Positions 47,437 through 59,694 of a DNA stretch of 64,000 nucleotides are shown piece after piece. Each line of letters begins with the position of its first letter. The first letter of the stretch is position 1. The stretch is taken from contig OW240912.1 in NCBI GenBank assembly GCA_933207985.1, positions 201,087,593 through 201,151,592 of the forward strand. Direction: 5' to 3'. A model generated the notes under the pieces. It was not told where the DNA came from and searched no databases. It saw only the letters and a program-made list of their open reading frames with translations. Source of the DNA: Pelobates cultripes (taxonomy: Eukaryota; Chordata; Amphibia; Anura; Pelobatidae). The translations under genes and the position numbers were made by a program.

Positions 47437-48736
47437 AGTCACCCTCCTGTTTCCTACCTTTTAGGTGCAGGATAGTGACTTTCCCTGGGGTCCAATGGTT
47501 GCTCAGGCTGGTGGGAGTCAGAGTTCCAACTCTGACTCCCTGGAAAGGTTCCTATCCTGACAAGCAAGACTTTTTCCGTTTGATACTGTTCCTTTAAATT
47601 CCAGTACCTGTTTCTCGCCTCTAGTGGGCTCCCTAGCCACTAGTCACCTCCAACTCTCACCTGTAGAACAGGAAATCAAGTTCTGCTATAAAAGGCCACA
47701 CCCGACAAAGCAAGGGGCCTTGACATTGAAGTTTGATGATTACCTGAAAAGACTTCATATCCTGGCTCCTGATATAACCTGTGGAATTTCCTTATTGGCT
47801 ACTTGTCCTGCAATACTCACCAACCTGCTCCAAACTTACCTGTACAACTCTTCTTCCTGCCTTATCTACAAACCTATCTGAACTTCCTATCTTCCTACAG
47901 AACATGCAACTTGCCTAAATCAACACTGGACTTTCATTTACTTTGTGGATATCTGTTTACTACTTCCTCGGATTTACTTATATTCCAATCTACTTTGCAT
48001 CCATCACAAAGGACCTACTTCTACTATATAACTTCTTACCCAAAAGAGACTGAACAACTGCAACCCTATTTAAGTATTTATATTATTTCTGTCTAGTTTT
48101 ACTTAGTTGTTTGTTTTTTATCCTTTTCTGGGGCATATTGCCTAAGTCCTGTTTTCCTATTTCTCCTGGATATATAACCTATAATCTCTGTTATAGGTTA
48201 TCCTCTATTATATTTCCTATAACTTCTTTTATAGAATTACCTTATTGCAACTATGGGCATATTGCCTAAATCCTATTTCTCCTGAGTATAGAATCTATAA
48301 TCTCTCTTATAGGTTTATCTTCTGTTATATTTGCTATATCTACAATGTATAGGATATTCTGTTTACTAGTATGTCTAAGTTATCAAATAAAGACCCTTCA
48401 ATTAACCCCAGTTTAAGTCTCATCCCTGACCTGCACAAGATCATGACACTCCCTCTCCTTCCTCCCGTGCGGGCTCTCACTGATCGCTGAGAGGAGAGAT
48501 GGACAGTCACTTCCTCCCAGCTGTGATGTCATCACAGGGGGCCCGGTCATGCTGTTAAAGTGCTGACCAGGCCCCCTGGATATTCATTGCCACCGGGTGG
48601 CCCTAACAGTATGGGCCACCCGATTGGCCCCTGGAACGTGTGGCCCCGGTGGTTTGCCATGCAGGCCGGGGCCGCAACACATGGTGGCGGGCACCCAGTT
48701 GCAGCTGCAATCCCTGCGACCACGGTATGTATGCCA
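47437..48736. mobile_element. Copy of the GTATG(T/C)(A/G)(C/T)GCCACTG repeat family, split by a solo LTR
   Basis: It matches 29470-29892: CACCCTCCTGTTTCCTACC, GAGTCAGAGTTCC, GATGTCATCACAGGGGGCCC, ending GGTATGTATGCCACTG. The match is interrupted at CTCCC by the LTR at 47541-48448. Confidence 0.75.
47541..48448 (+). mobile_element. Solo LTR, 908 bp, with 5-bp target duplication
   Basis: Starts TGGAAAGG and ends ATCATGACA, flanked by CTCCC at 47536-47540 and 48449-48453. It has a TATA box (TATAAAA, 47697) and a poly(A) signal (AATAAA, 48386). A segment of about 120 bp starting GGGCATATTGCCTAA is duplicated in tandem (near 48133 and 48254). No internal genes are attached. Confidence 0.85.
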
Positions 48737-48930
48737 CTGGTGAAACTGCAGGGGCATGATCTATACACAAAAACTGCTTCATTAAGCTCAAGTTATTTTG
48801 GTGCTTAGACTGACCCTGTAAAAGAAATTGCCTATACATACAAGGGAAAGGGGGAATTTAAATGATTTTTCAGGCCAAAATCAGGTTAATATCTCTGTGC
48901 TTTACTAACAGCCTTCTTACTACTGCTGAT

Positions 48931-49234
48931 TAGACGTGTAATTCGTTTTGTTCTGAATGTACATTCGGATGAATTTCGTGCAATTCGGACATTCAGATGC
49001 TTACGAAAGTCCGAAGTTCGAATTGCCGACTTTCCGAAGTGCCGCACCGAACCGAAGTGCTTCGGATTTCTCAAAAGTGTAAAAACAAGTGGTTAGGGTT
49101 AGGGGTTAGGGCTAGAGTCCGAAGTTCCGAAGTGTCGAACCAAATGCCATTGGTCCGAATTGCCGAAGCAGACTAATTATTTTACTTACCTGAATTTCCG
49201 AACCGAACCAAATTTTTTTGCATATGCACGTCCC
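48931..49234. mobile_element. TTCGGA-rich non-autonomous element
   Basis: About 300 bp dense in TTCGGA/TCCGAA and GAACCGAA motifs. Outer ends TAGACGTGTA and TGCACGTCCC are partly inverted. A 10-bp direct repeat TACTGCTGAT flanks it (48921-48930 and 49235-49244). It contains a short (TTAGGG)-like stretch at about 49094-49114. There is no coding sequence. Confidence 0.7.
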
Positions 49235-49244
49235 TACTGCTGAT

Positions 49245-52200
49245 GCTAGTCACTCAATGCTGGTACCATTAGAGAAAAGGAATATTGGAAAAGTTATACC
49301 AGCTGATGAGACTTAAGGAATGGAAGATGGGCATGGGAGGGAAAATGGGCAGATGTAGAATAAAAAGTCAACGTGGAATGAGGAAGGCAAAATGGAAATG
49401 TAATGAAGAGGGCAATTGGGAGAATTGAAATGGATAAGATGGAGTCAGAAGGATTGAATCAGAAAATGAAAGAATAAAATGTGAATATATACCAGGAAGA
49501 GCAAGGATAAAATTGCAAGATGAAATTAGGGAGAATACATAAGGTAGATGAAACAAGGATGGGGAGAGAAAAAAAAGACTGAATGAGAAGAATATAAAGG
49601 GACAGGTAATTAGAGGGCAATAGTGGAGATAATAAAAATGGAGATGAAATGAATAGGTTGGAAAAAAGCAGACACTGAATTAGAGGCAAAATTTTGATGG
49701 AAAGGGGAAAATATTAAGGCGAGCATTTGATATTTCTCTGTGAGAAGCATTGCAGGCAAACTTTGAGGATTGTCGCCCATGTGCCCTGCCTCCCAATGTT
49801 TTTCCATGAGAAACATTGGATTGGCCAAATCGATACTTATGATCTCCTGGTGGGCAGAGCAGAGCTGCGGCAGGGTAGTGTCTCATTGCTAGATCACAGG
49901 TAAGTAACCCTTTATTTAGGGCACTGCAGGGGGTGATACTAACCTAAATCTAATTTAAATATTCCAGAGAAATGGTTTCATTTGCAACTCTGAGGCATTC
50001 CTTTAATATTTACACAAACTGGTGTACTCACTCAAAAGTAATTGTGCAAATTTTAAACCAAATTAGCCAATATATAAAATGTATTCCAAAACTTATTTTC
50101 CCAGCATGCTTGTTTAAGCCTACAATGTGAAATATTCTTGCCAGTTCTTCGATATTTCGCATTTATTAAATAACTCCCAAAAATTTGTATTTGAAAATGT
50201 CTGTTTTCCCTCTCTAATTTACTCTTTATCAGCACACGTTTGCCTCAATCTCATGATCAGTTCTTGTCCTTCCCTGGTGCGGCCTTGCCTGACTCAGCTA
50301 AGGCACACGCTTCCTTTCTACCCTACAAGCCTGGAGTTAATTGTGAGACAATTGCAGACAAGCCACCAACTCCATCTATTTGCAGAGAGGTGACCTGGGG
50401 TCAGTGAATACCAGCATTCAGAGGCTGTTGTAGAAGGACAGATGTCAGGGGGTACAGTCATGCTCTGTACAGATGGGCTTGAGCCGTTTGTGAACAGATA
50501 AATAGCAAAAGAGCATGCAAGCATAAATAACAAAGTGAATAGGTTATGGGGGTGTGAGACGGATAGCAGTTTGGAAGTGTGGCATCGTGCGCAGGGAGCA
50601 TCCCCCTGTCTGCGGTATCATAAATTTCCAAATAAAAGTAATTCCCCAGACTGCCTCCTTTAGCTTTCAGGGAGATAATCACATATAATAAAATGGTATA
50701 TTATACAATGTTTTGGTAGTATATGTTGGCCCTATTATGTCGCATTTGCTAATGAAAAAATACATCAAGTATTTTTTTAAAAACATTTTTACATTTATCA
50801 CTAGTAGTAATGCATGAAAAATATAACAAATGGTTAATAAATGTAAAATTTGCGTAAATAGATTTTTAAGCATTTTGGAAAATGTTTCTGGCAAACCGTG
50901 AAGCAAATAAAATTAGCATCAATAATATATTTGTTAATATTGTTCAGGTATATAATTAATAATTCAAATATGAACAAATTAAAATAGAGATAACTATGCC
51001 ATTATTATATTTATGAAAGTGTTAATCTTCGACTATATTGGAAGAAAAAAAAATACATGAGAATTATAGTACAAAAATACCTATTTTGCTAATTTTGCTA
51101 TAAAAAAGGTTAACGGTATTGCTAAAATTGACATGGTTATAAAGTATGATTTGAAGCGAGGCTGAAAACTATTGATGGGAGATGTACTATATAAACGGAA
51201 TACGTTCTTGGGAAAATTTGGAGTGCACCAATTATAAATGGAAGGATAGATAGGGGCACTTTTTCAACTTACTGTTATTTTAATGGTATTTCTTATTTAC
51301 CAGATTTTAAGAGGATATGAAGGATAATTTTTATATCCAAGAATACATCTGTTGCATTATTATTGTTATAAAGCAACATCTTTTTCCGTGATACAATAAA
51401 ACTGTCAAAATGTGTAAGAAATAAGGGGAACAGATTTTAAAGAGTTCTAAATGATCCATGCAACTCAGGTTATACTTTAAGCCTTAACAATACCTGAACC
51501 ATTAAACAGTCCAGCAAAGTATCCATTAAAATGGGGGTGGAAGGAGGAGGAAGCAATGGCTTTTTCTGTATCAAAACCACTGTTCTTTAGAGGTGGGCCT
51601 GATTAGTTAAGTAGGTAATCTGCCTTTATGCTGTGCTACAATGCATCTGTTAAATATTGGGATGGAATTGCAAAGCTCATTAAACAGCTTTCTGCTTAGC
51701 TGCACCCTAACATAGTCCTACAAGACTTTAATAAACTTCAAGCCAGGCATTACCATGCAGTAGCCATGTGCAGGATGCCTCCTTGTAAATCACATCTTCA
51801 TTAGACATTTCCCTGAAGCCATTTGACAATAAACCTGTCCTATTATCCTCCTCTTAGTAAAGTAGCGTGCAGAAAAAGGCATCAATGGAAATCTTTTTCC
51901 ATAAAGGACCCGTGAAATTTCTCCTTTTTCACATTAATGGACACACTTTCTATTAGACTCATAAATATATTGGGGTGAAGAACGAGTGAAAGGGTCCTTT
52001 GAAGTGTGGTTCTTTTTAGAGAAAGAGAAAAGATATTTTATTTCTGAGCAGATAATGTCTTTGATGATTGTTCCGACCTCTGGATGGGTGTGTTTGATGT
52101 ACACTGACGGCATAAGTGATGTATGGGTAGTAAAATAATCTCAGGAGAAAAGCTACATATGGTCCCATAACACAATATTTTCACTGAGTGTTGTCAAGTG

Positions 52201-53980
52201 CGCTACTGATTAAAAGTATTTTATTATATTTAACAAGAGTATAAAAAAGTGATGGCTGATGTTAAGGGGGTATTTAGAGGTGAATGTAATCGACATGTAG
52301 ATAAACAAGTGTGTAATAACAATTACTATATAACGGAGACTACAATACAGAAATATGGCATTGTTAATAAAGCATTGTGTGTTTTTATACTCATTATCAA
52401 CATATATTACTTCAAGAGTCTTGAAAAAAGTCACTTGTAAAGGAACAACCAGTCCATATCAAGAGTGCTGTAAGAAAACAATTAAAAGTCTTCAAGTGAG
52501 CATGCACTTGAAAATAAATAGATTTGTTCAATAAAACAGTATTTACTCATAAATCTTGTATCACAGATTTTATTATTAAAGTATAAATTTAATTTGAAAG
52601 GTTTTTCATAATAAAAAAAAAAAAGATTTAAATAAAAAAACAGAAAAGCAGAGGACTCTTTTAATTGGGAAACAGCGGCAGTGTCTCACTCCCACTCCCC
52701 CCAATGTTTTTTTTCTTTCAGTTACTGTTTGTTAAGGTTTCATTGTGACCTAATACACAGAGCTTGAATCTAAATACTATTCAACCAGAACAGGAAAGAT
52801 TTGTATTGCATGTACTTGGAATGACTGGGCTAAAAGTAACACTCCAGGAACCATAGCAACTTCATATCAATTAAGTTGTTATGGTCACTCATGGTGCCAG
52901 AACAACTTGACCACCATGCTTTAAGGAAGTGGAATTATTGTGTGCAGTGATGTACCTTTTTTATGACAAATGCCATTATAAATGGTGATAGAGTGGTTAT
53001 GTGCTCTTTTGAATGTCACTGTTAGTGTCACTATGAGTCTATCATACATGACATGTAAATTCTTCCATAGGCAGGCTGGCAGTCCCTGTGTCCAAGCATG
53101 TCTACTGCTGCAAATCAACAGTCCCAAACATGCCTCATTTTGGGCCCACCCCTCATTTCTAATTTCAGGTCTACAAATTTAGAGAGATGTTTGCTCTATG
53201 ACTGTTGTGATGTTGCAGGTAGACTCTGGATCATAACATCTATCACAACAATGTAATAACATGTAGGAGCACCTTAAATATGGCAAATAAGTTAGATTCT
53301 ATACTAAACAGTGACATGACAATTAACTAGTAAAATTTAGACCATAACAGCAGAGTAAAAGAATGGTTGGAATTCTCCAATTCTATTTTTGCCAGAATAT
53401 TGCAACTTATTTGTCAGCTCACATCATCTTATTAATGGGTTAAAACAACAACATGATTAAGGTAGTTTTATTAAATTGTAAGAAAATATTTATTTAATTG
53501 TAAAAGAATAACAGTTATATTGGTTTTTTTTTATTATTTAAAAAAAAAAATTATTTTACAGACTTGCTAATCATAATTAGTGTGTATATTATAACATGTT
53601 GAAAAATTCTTATATAATAGAAAGTGCTTTGCCATTGGGGGTTGTATTGTTAAGGACAGGAAAATAATTTCTGACATTTACAATGCCTCATTATTCCAGT
53701 CTTTCTCTTGGCAATAAGAGATGTAAGTTTTAACAAGAAAACAAAACAAAAAAAAAACATAGTGGCAGATCTATTTCTTATTCCAATCTAAAATGTAAGG
53801 TATGAATTTTATTTTAAATATAAATGGACAGTAGTCCAAGAAATAATGAAAAAAATAAAGATAAAGTATTAAAATATGCATTTCCAGCTCAATGTTAATA
53901 GCTTGGGTTAGTGTCTCCTTGTGATTGGATAACATTTGAAACAAGGCATTGTGAGCTCTCTTTGTATCTATTGTGAGGGG
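49245..53980. other. Intergenic region upstream of olig4
   Basis: Mostly AT-rich and low-copy in appearance, with no coding exon seen. 51500-52010 stands out as even-composition sequence without repeat character and is a candidate conserved non-coding element. A small inverted motif with ACCATAGCAACTT and AAGTTGTTATGGT lies at about 52848-52885. A-rich runs occur near 52610 and 53540. Confidence 0.45.
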
Positions 53981-53983
53981 CTG

Positions 53984-53991
53984 TATATAAA
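53984..53991 (+). promoter_or_regulatory. olig4: TATA box of olig4
   Basis: TATATAAA about 160 bases before the ATG, with GC-richer sequence after it. Spacing suggests a transcription start near 54015-54020. Confidence 0.65.
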
Positions 53992-54151
53992 TAACACAAG
54001 CACGGCAGGGACCCAAGTAATAGCAGCCGGCTGGTGAATGAGGGTATCTGCTCAGAAGGACTAACTCCCCCCAGAACATTTGCAATTTTAGCTACAGCTA
54101 ATTCTCTTCTAATCCTGCAGACCCTAATCTGAATAGTAATCAGTTCACAGA

Positions 54152-54784
54152 ATGGATTCAGACAGCCTGTCCAGTCGGTCCTCCTCGCCTGAGTTGTTGA
54201 ATGGAGAGAACACAAAGTACTTGCCTGGGGAAATGTTTCAAACGTTATGCATGGGGCAAAGGATGACTACTCGGGGAAAAACAAGAACTGGCGAAAATAA
54301 TACTTCTCAGGACAACGTCCATGAATTACGACTGAAGGTGAACAGTCGTGAGCGTCAACGCATGCACGACCTGAATCAAGCCATGGATGGACTGAGAGAA
54401 GTCATGCCATACTCTCATGGACCCTCTGTACGCAAGCTTTCCAAGATTGCCACCTTGATGCTGGCACGTAACTATATCCTCATGCTGTCCAGTTCCTTGG
54501 AAGAGATGAAGAAACTGGTGAGTGAAGTATATGGCGGACACCGTACAATTGGCTGTACCAACTCTCTGCCCCTTCACCACATAGCACATTTACCTCCAGT
54601 GATGGGTTCCATACCTCCCTCAGACATTACCAAATACTCAGGACCAGTGATGCCAGACATCTGCCTCCCTCCTGCTGTTAACCATTTTTCAGGACTGCTC
54701 TGTCCAAGTGCCATCTGCCAGACCCTGCCACATCCGCTGTCCAGGACTGTTGCCACTTTTCCATCTCAGTGCTCTGGAAAATGA
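54152..54784 (+). CDS. olig4: Olig-family bHLH transcription factor, probably olig4
   Basis: Intact 210-residue single-exon frame. The N-terminus [14 protein letters not shown] is typical of Olig proteins. The bHLH domain lies at about 57-118: basic region [12 protein letters not shown] with the E-box-contacting Glu at 67, then [17 protein letters not shown], the long Olig loop [11 protein letters not shown], and helix 2. It is followed by L-V-S-E-V-Y-G-G-H. The C-terminus keeps a C-P-S-A-I-C-Q motif like C-P-C-S-M-C-Q of Olig2/3, and lacks their Ala/His-rich tracts. Olig factors act in the nucleus in neural progenitor patterning. The short length and divergence favour olig4, a paralogue found in fish and amphibians and missing in mammals. 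The start is the first in-frame ATG of the conserved N-terminus. Confidence 0.9.
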   Translation: MDSDSLSSRSSSPELLNGENTKYLPGEMFQTLCMGQRMTTRGKTRTGENNTSQDNVHELRLKVNSRERQRMHDLNQAMDGLREVMPYSHGPSVRKLSKIATLMLARNYILMLSSSLEEMKKLVSEVYGGHRTIGCTNSLPLHHIAHLPPVMGSIPPSDITKYSGPVMPDICLPPAVNHFSGLLCPSAICQTLPHPLSRTVATFPSQCSGK

Positions 54785-55095
54785 TAATCAGAATGTTGCT
54801 AAGAGACGTTATTAGTGTTATTTCAGTCTGTGTTTCCAAATGACTCCTGACTCTGTAAATCAAAAGCTCCAAACACACATGATAAATCTACGGCTCCATT
54901 TAAACTATGATTTCTACAAGCGCTGAAGGCAATGTATCAAGACATCTCTAATAAGCAGGTGGTACATAGCTATAAATATTCTTGCGATTAATCCATTCTT
55001 ACCAAAATCATATTTTTTTTTTAAACATGCCTGCATATCCCATTGTGTGAATGTTCCCTCCAATATATTTTATTATATATAAGCTAATTTTTATA

Positions 55096-55101
55096 AATAA
55101 A
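55096..55101 (+). terminator. olig4: Poly(A) signal of olig4
   Basis: AATAAA about 310 bases after the stop codon, the first good signal downstream in this strand. A T-rich stretch follows (TCTTTGTTTT). Confidence 0.6.
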
Positions 55102-55779
55102 GTATTAAAATGCAAATCTGCGTCTTTGTTTTACTCAGACTGTGGCTGATTACACAAATACATACTGACAGAATGCTAATATTTTTTCCACGTGTAATAA
55201 TACAAATCAGAACAGAGTCAAAATTATCACATACTACCGACTTAAAAGGGAAAAATGTTATCGACATTACCGACCCAGATAAGTAACTATTAAAGTAGTG
55301 TTTTGGGTGACATCAAGGTGTTAAATCATTTTATTTATTTTTTATTTTTTTACAGTAGTTGATGTTACATTGTGTTCATTTTAAATGTATGCAAGTAAAA
55401 CAGAATTCTCACTAAACTTTGAATTTGTGGAGAACTGCAAATTTTAGGCTAAAACAGCTGAGTTGGAGTGTTTTTACAATTTGTCCAAAATGTTATAATT
55501 GCACTACAATTCCCAATAATTTGTTTAGTGGATAAACCCTGTTTAATATTGCCAAGGCCAAATAAAGAATCGTATTGAACTGAAAATGAATTGCTAAATT
55601 TAGGGTAGAAGAATCATGAGCTAATTTGCAGATTTTAAATGAAATGAAATTGGACTGGTTAAAATCTTAGTTGGATAATATATTATAGTGAACGCTCTGC
55701 TGATATAGGTTAATTTAGTGAGTCATGAGAAGCAAGGGTGCTAAACGAGAAAAACCTGTATCCCCACCAGATAACAATC
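55102..55779. other. Gene-free stretch after olig4
   Basis: AT-rich, no supported gene or repeat boundary. Confidence 0.4.
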
Positions 55780-56227
55780 ATATAGAATAAATCCCAAGCA
55801 CACCAAGACTTATTGCACATAATAAGTTTCTATGTATTTAATGAATACCAACAAAGTGCTTATGTGCAAAACAAAACAGCAAAAACATGTAAATATGTAC
55901 ATAACTGCATAGATAACAATAAAGTGATCTAGACATACAGTGCTAACAATATAAACCCATATATATATACCAATAAACATAGGGTATACTGACCTAGAGC
56001 TGGAGACTCTAGGTCAGTATACCCTATGTTTATTGGTATATATGGATTTATATTGTTAGCACTGTATGTCTAGATCACTTCACTGTTATCTATGCAGTTA
56101 TGTACATATTTACATGTTTTTACTGTTTTGTTTTGCACATAAGAACTTTGCTGATATGCATTCATTAAATACAGAGAAACTTATTATGTGCAATAACTCT
56201 TTGTTTTCTGGGATTTATTCTATTCTA
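55780..56227. repeat. Long foldback, about 220-bp arms, 7-base loop
   Basis: 55780-55999 and 56007-56227 are near reverse complements. The inner arms read GTATACTGACCTAGAG and its complement; the outer arms share AATAAATCCCA and its complement. Mismatches become commoner outward. The loop is about 7 bases (56000-56006). Probably a foldback MITE or a recent inverted duplication. Confidence 0.88.
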
Positions 56228-56940
56228 AAATCTTTGATAAAATACAGCCCTGATTTATATATTTTGAGTGAATATTTCTAAATTAACCTTTGATCTGTCA
56301 AGGCCACTGTTAAATACAAATTATAATCATATTTTATTAGATTTCATTAATTTATTGCTTATCTAAACAGTCCCAGATTAGCAGCGATTTCTAATATGTG
56401 CTCCTTTCCTCCAGTCCCATGTCTGCACTCTCTACCAGGGAAATGGTGCAAAGGTACTGTTAGACGTGCTCGTACTGTGCAAAGTTTTCTGAGGTCATTC
56501 GCTTACGCCAGAACTCTTCAACCAATCTCTGCGCATTGAATGCCCACCTACCATCTTCCCCATGTTGGGAGGTATGACGCACACTCTATGCATGCACCCA
56601 TGTTAGGTAAAAGTTTGTTATGATTTTTTTCTAATAAACAGATAACATTTAAAATAGATTTTAAAAAATTTACTCTATAAGGGCCAACTATGGCACCAAC
56701 AGCACGTTTCTTTGAAATTTCTGCAGTCTTGCCATAATAAATAAGGCCCATTTTCTAATAAGGTCCATAAATATAAACAAATCATTTGTTTTATTAAGAT
56801 ATTTTATTATTATTAATGCCCAAGATTAAACTGGAAATATAAAAGGCACAGTCACTTGTGTGGTCTTTGCATTTTTTCAAAGACCACACAAGGTGACATG
56901 TTCAATTAGATAGAGGTAGTAGAGGGAGAAGCAGATAGGG
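56228..56940. other. Gene-free stretch
   Basis: No supported gene. AGACCACACAAG and CTTGTGTGGTCTTTGC near 56855-56893 form a small inverted repeat. Confidence 0.4.
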
Positions 56941-56944
56941 AGAT

Positions 56945-57435
56945 ATATGTCCCTTTAGGGGACCTATAGTGCCCAAACAACTACAGCTTTTTTTTTTTTT
57001 TTAAAGCATTGCATTCAATCTAAACATTGTTCTAGCAGTTTTGCTAGCAAATGAGATTGGGAGAGAACCTATTTAAAAATAGGCTTTTCTCCCACCTGTT
57101 AATCAATTCCTTAATTCAATGCCATAGAATTAATTGATGAAGGAGAGCAGAAGAGACCTTCCTAATGCTCTCCACCCATAGCAACCACAGCACATGTGCT
57201 GTGATTGCTATGGAAACCCCCTAGCTGCCAGTGCTGGCTAAGGAGTACACATATTGTGCGACATGATGTCACTCTGTTCAAAGGCTGGCATGCTGGCAAT
57301 GCCAGTAATTAGCAAAGGAGAAGCACAGGCAAACTGGAGAGCAGCAGAGGAGGAGCAAGGGTGGACCTCTCTATTGTAATGGTGGCAATGCAGCGGATGC
57401 CAGGGTAAGTGGCTACTGGTTCCGTTTAAGCAGTC
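56945..57435. mobile_element. T2-like MITE, degraded
   Basis: TTTAGGGGACCTATAGTGCC near the left end and GTTCCGTTTAAGC near the right resemble diverged AAAGGNACACTATAG termini. The middle has a T-run and GCATTGCATTCAAT. No intact TTAA pair is seen. Confidence 0.45.
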
Positions 57436-58019
57436 CCTCCTCAGCACCCCCATCTTCTTAGCACTGCACTTTAGTCATTATCACTGCTGTACTCTCACAC
57501 ATGACTGAGGGTGATCTATGGAAAATCTCACCACATAATTTTGCACATATGCAATAAGGTGTAATTTGCATTTACTGCACATAGCACAAGATAATACATA
57601 TTCCAATCAGCCTGATGCCTAATGGGAAATGGGAAATTCTGTCTTTTGCCAAAGATTTTCTCTTTTTCCAGCGCAGATGTATGATTTTTTTTGGCAAGTC
57701 AAAGGAGTTTATTCACTAATTAAAAATGTAATTTGAATGGCAGAATCTAGACTAAAACAGCTTATCTGCAAAAATTATCAAGAAGCTCCAGTCACATGTA
57801 GACTATTTCAGTCTAACGTTTGACATTCAGATTCCGATTCTCTTCAATTCAGGGTTCATAGGAAATTAAATTATTTTTTTTTTAAATAAATCCTGCGCTG
57901 AAAACATTTTTTTTATCAGCTATTTTTAAACCTAAAATTTCAAAATCACTTTCAATTTCCAATAATTTACACTTAATAAAGTTATTCACTAAAGTGGGAC
58001 ATGTAGAGGAGGGGGGGGG
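57436..58019. other. Gene-free stretch
   Basis: AT-rich with short A/T runs and a G11 run just before 58021. No supported feature. Confidence 0.4.
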
Positions 58020-58740
58020 GGCGTGATCGACAGAGCAACTAAGCAGACGTCTCTATGTATGGCTCTGCATGCAAACCATAAAAAACAGTGCTTTCGCTTC
58101 ATAACTCAACCACGGACAACCTTGCCCTGTCTGCTAATGATGTTTGAGTCATATGGAGCCCTAGCTAGATACAAACTCAATCTATCTAAATGCAAAATAC
58201 TCAACGTATCCCTCCCCAACAACGAGAGCAAACTCATCCGACCTAGGTTTCCTTTTCACTGGTGTACATCCCAATGAAATATCTTGGAATTTGGGTGACG
58301 ACAGATCCGACACTGCTATGCCAGACGAACTTCACACCCCTGCGCCAGAAAATATAACAGGATCTTAAGATGTGGAACTACCCTCACATCTCATGGCTAG
58401 GTGATATAGCTGCAATGAAAATTAGTGTCCTTCCTAGGCTTTTATACCCTTTTCAAACAATTCCATTGGCATTACCGATGACGTTCTTTGCGTCACTTCG
58501 CTCGGCGACCATACGATACGTCTGGCGAGGGGAAAGATTGCGGCTTCGACATGCACTACTCTGTCTACCCAGGGACTACGGCGGTTTGGCCCTACTGGAT
58601 TTCATTAAATACCACCAGGCTGCCGTCCTACAGAGAACCTTTGAATGGCATTCACACCCCAAGTGGAAACAATCGGTGACATTAGTTAAGGGCCATCTGG
58701 ATAACTCCCGGGTGTCTGACAGGAGGGGACAGCTGTGCTG
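58020..58740 (+). mobile_element. Tx1/L1 ORF2 fragment (end of RT and C-terminal region)
   Basis: One frame carries Y-K-L-N-L-S-K-C-K, from the reverse-transcriptase palm. A second (58370 on) carries W-N-Y-P-H-I-S-W-L-G, R-L-L-Y-P-F-Q and Y-G-G-L-A-L-L-D, matching the C-terminal region of the L1 at 41.6 kb. It is truncated at both ends and frameshifted. Confidence 0.82.
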
Positions 58741-58982
58741 CTCTCCTCATGCCTGTGTGTAGCGTGGCCAAGCTGTCAGGAAGTGCTCACTAAGAGAGCC
58801 CTTCCTGTCAGACCGGGAAGCAGCCCCCCGTGTTTCTCCTGTCATAGGGGGGCACAAGAGGTGGCCTTCTGGCCACCTAGTGGACCCCCCCCGGCGGGCG
58901 CCTTTGTTCTTGGCAGAGACAGCGAGGGAGCTGTGTTCTCTCTGTTGTGCTCCCTAGCAGCCATAATAGGTAATAAATATAT
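58741..58982. other. GC-rich repeat fragment
   Basis: GGGAGCTGTGTTCTCTCTGTTGTGC resembles the arm of the palindrome at 9984-10146, so this is probably a fragment of the same dispersed family. Confidence 0.5.
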
Positions 58983-59333
58983 TCATCCATGACAGGTGCA
59001 TTCTGTATTGAGGTATATTGCCATAGATCTCTTAAATGATTTTAGATTGAATGAAGATTCGACTTTGTCATTGAGGTTATTCCATAATTGCAGCGCCTTG
59101 TAGGAAAATGAGGATTGCGCCACTTTCTTTTTGTATTGTGTTATGCTAAAAAAAGTGTTGGTACTGGATCTGAGGTCATAGGAGGTGGGAAAAACTGGGG
59201 AGAGCATTCTACTCTGGTAGGGTGGGAGCTTCCTAGAAATGCTCTTATGCACAAGGCTGGAAAGACGAAGAGTGCATCGGGATTCCAGCGACAGCCAGTT
59301 TAGCTCTTTTGACATGTCAAAGTGGTGGGTCAA
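58983..59333 (-). mobile_element. CR1/L2-group LINE reverse-transcriptase C-terminal fragment
   Basis: 116-residue frame with L-N-W-L-S-L-E-S-R, L-P-P-Y, Y-D-L-R-S-S, F-S-Y-K-A-L-Q-L-W-N-N-L and S-F-K-R-S-M, the usual C-terminal pattern of CR1/L2-group enzymes. The rest of the element is missing. Confidence 0.75.
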
Positions 59334-59670
59334 GTAATTACATTCTAGTACAAAGCAGCAGAACTAGAAATGCTGGGGATTCAAAGCGAGTTTGACATTT
59401 TAGGCCACATATGAAAAAATAAAATCTCTTTTTAGTCTGGCTATCTTGTAAATCTGAAATAAACTTTGACTTCCCAACAATTCACATTTGTTTTAACATA
59501 CCAGTGAATGATAGCCTGTTTTTATAGTATATACCTCACTAATGGCTAGTCTTTAGCCTTCAAGCTGCGTTGAATCAAACCACTCTCATTATCCCCATCT
59601 GGCAGTGTGCTGGCTGACTGCAGAATCCACATCAGCATCTTCCAACCTATCCGCAGCACTACACTGACAC

Positions 59671-59690
59671 GGCCACCAGGGGGAGCACCT
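59671..59690 (+). promoter_or_regulatory. CTCF-type motif
   Basis: GGCCACCAGGGGGAGCACC closely fits the CTCF core CCANNAGGGGGCGC. It lies about 115 bases upstream of the bsdc1 start codon. Confidence 0.65.
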
Positions 59691-59694
59691 CCCG

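Noticed and set aside
49094..49114. TTAGGG-like run as an interstitial telomere
   Set aside because: Only about three imperfect units inside a transposable element; too short to claim a telomeric remnant.
54326..54756. Minus-strand frames across olig4
   Set aside because: Shadows of the olig4 coding sequence.
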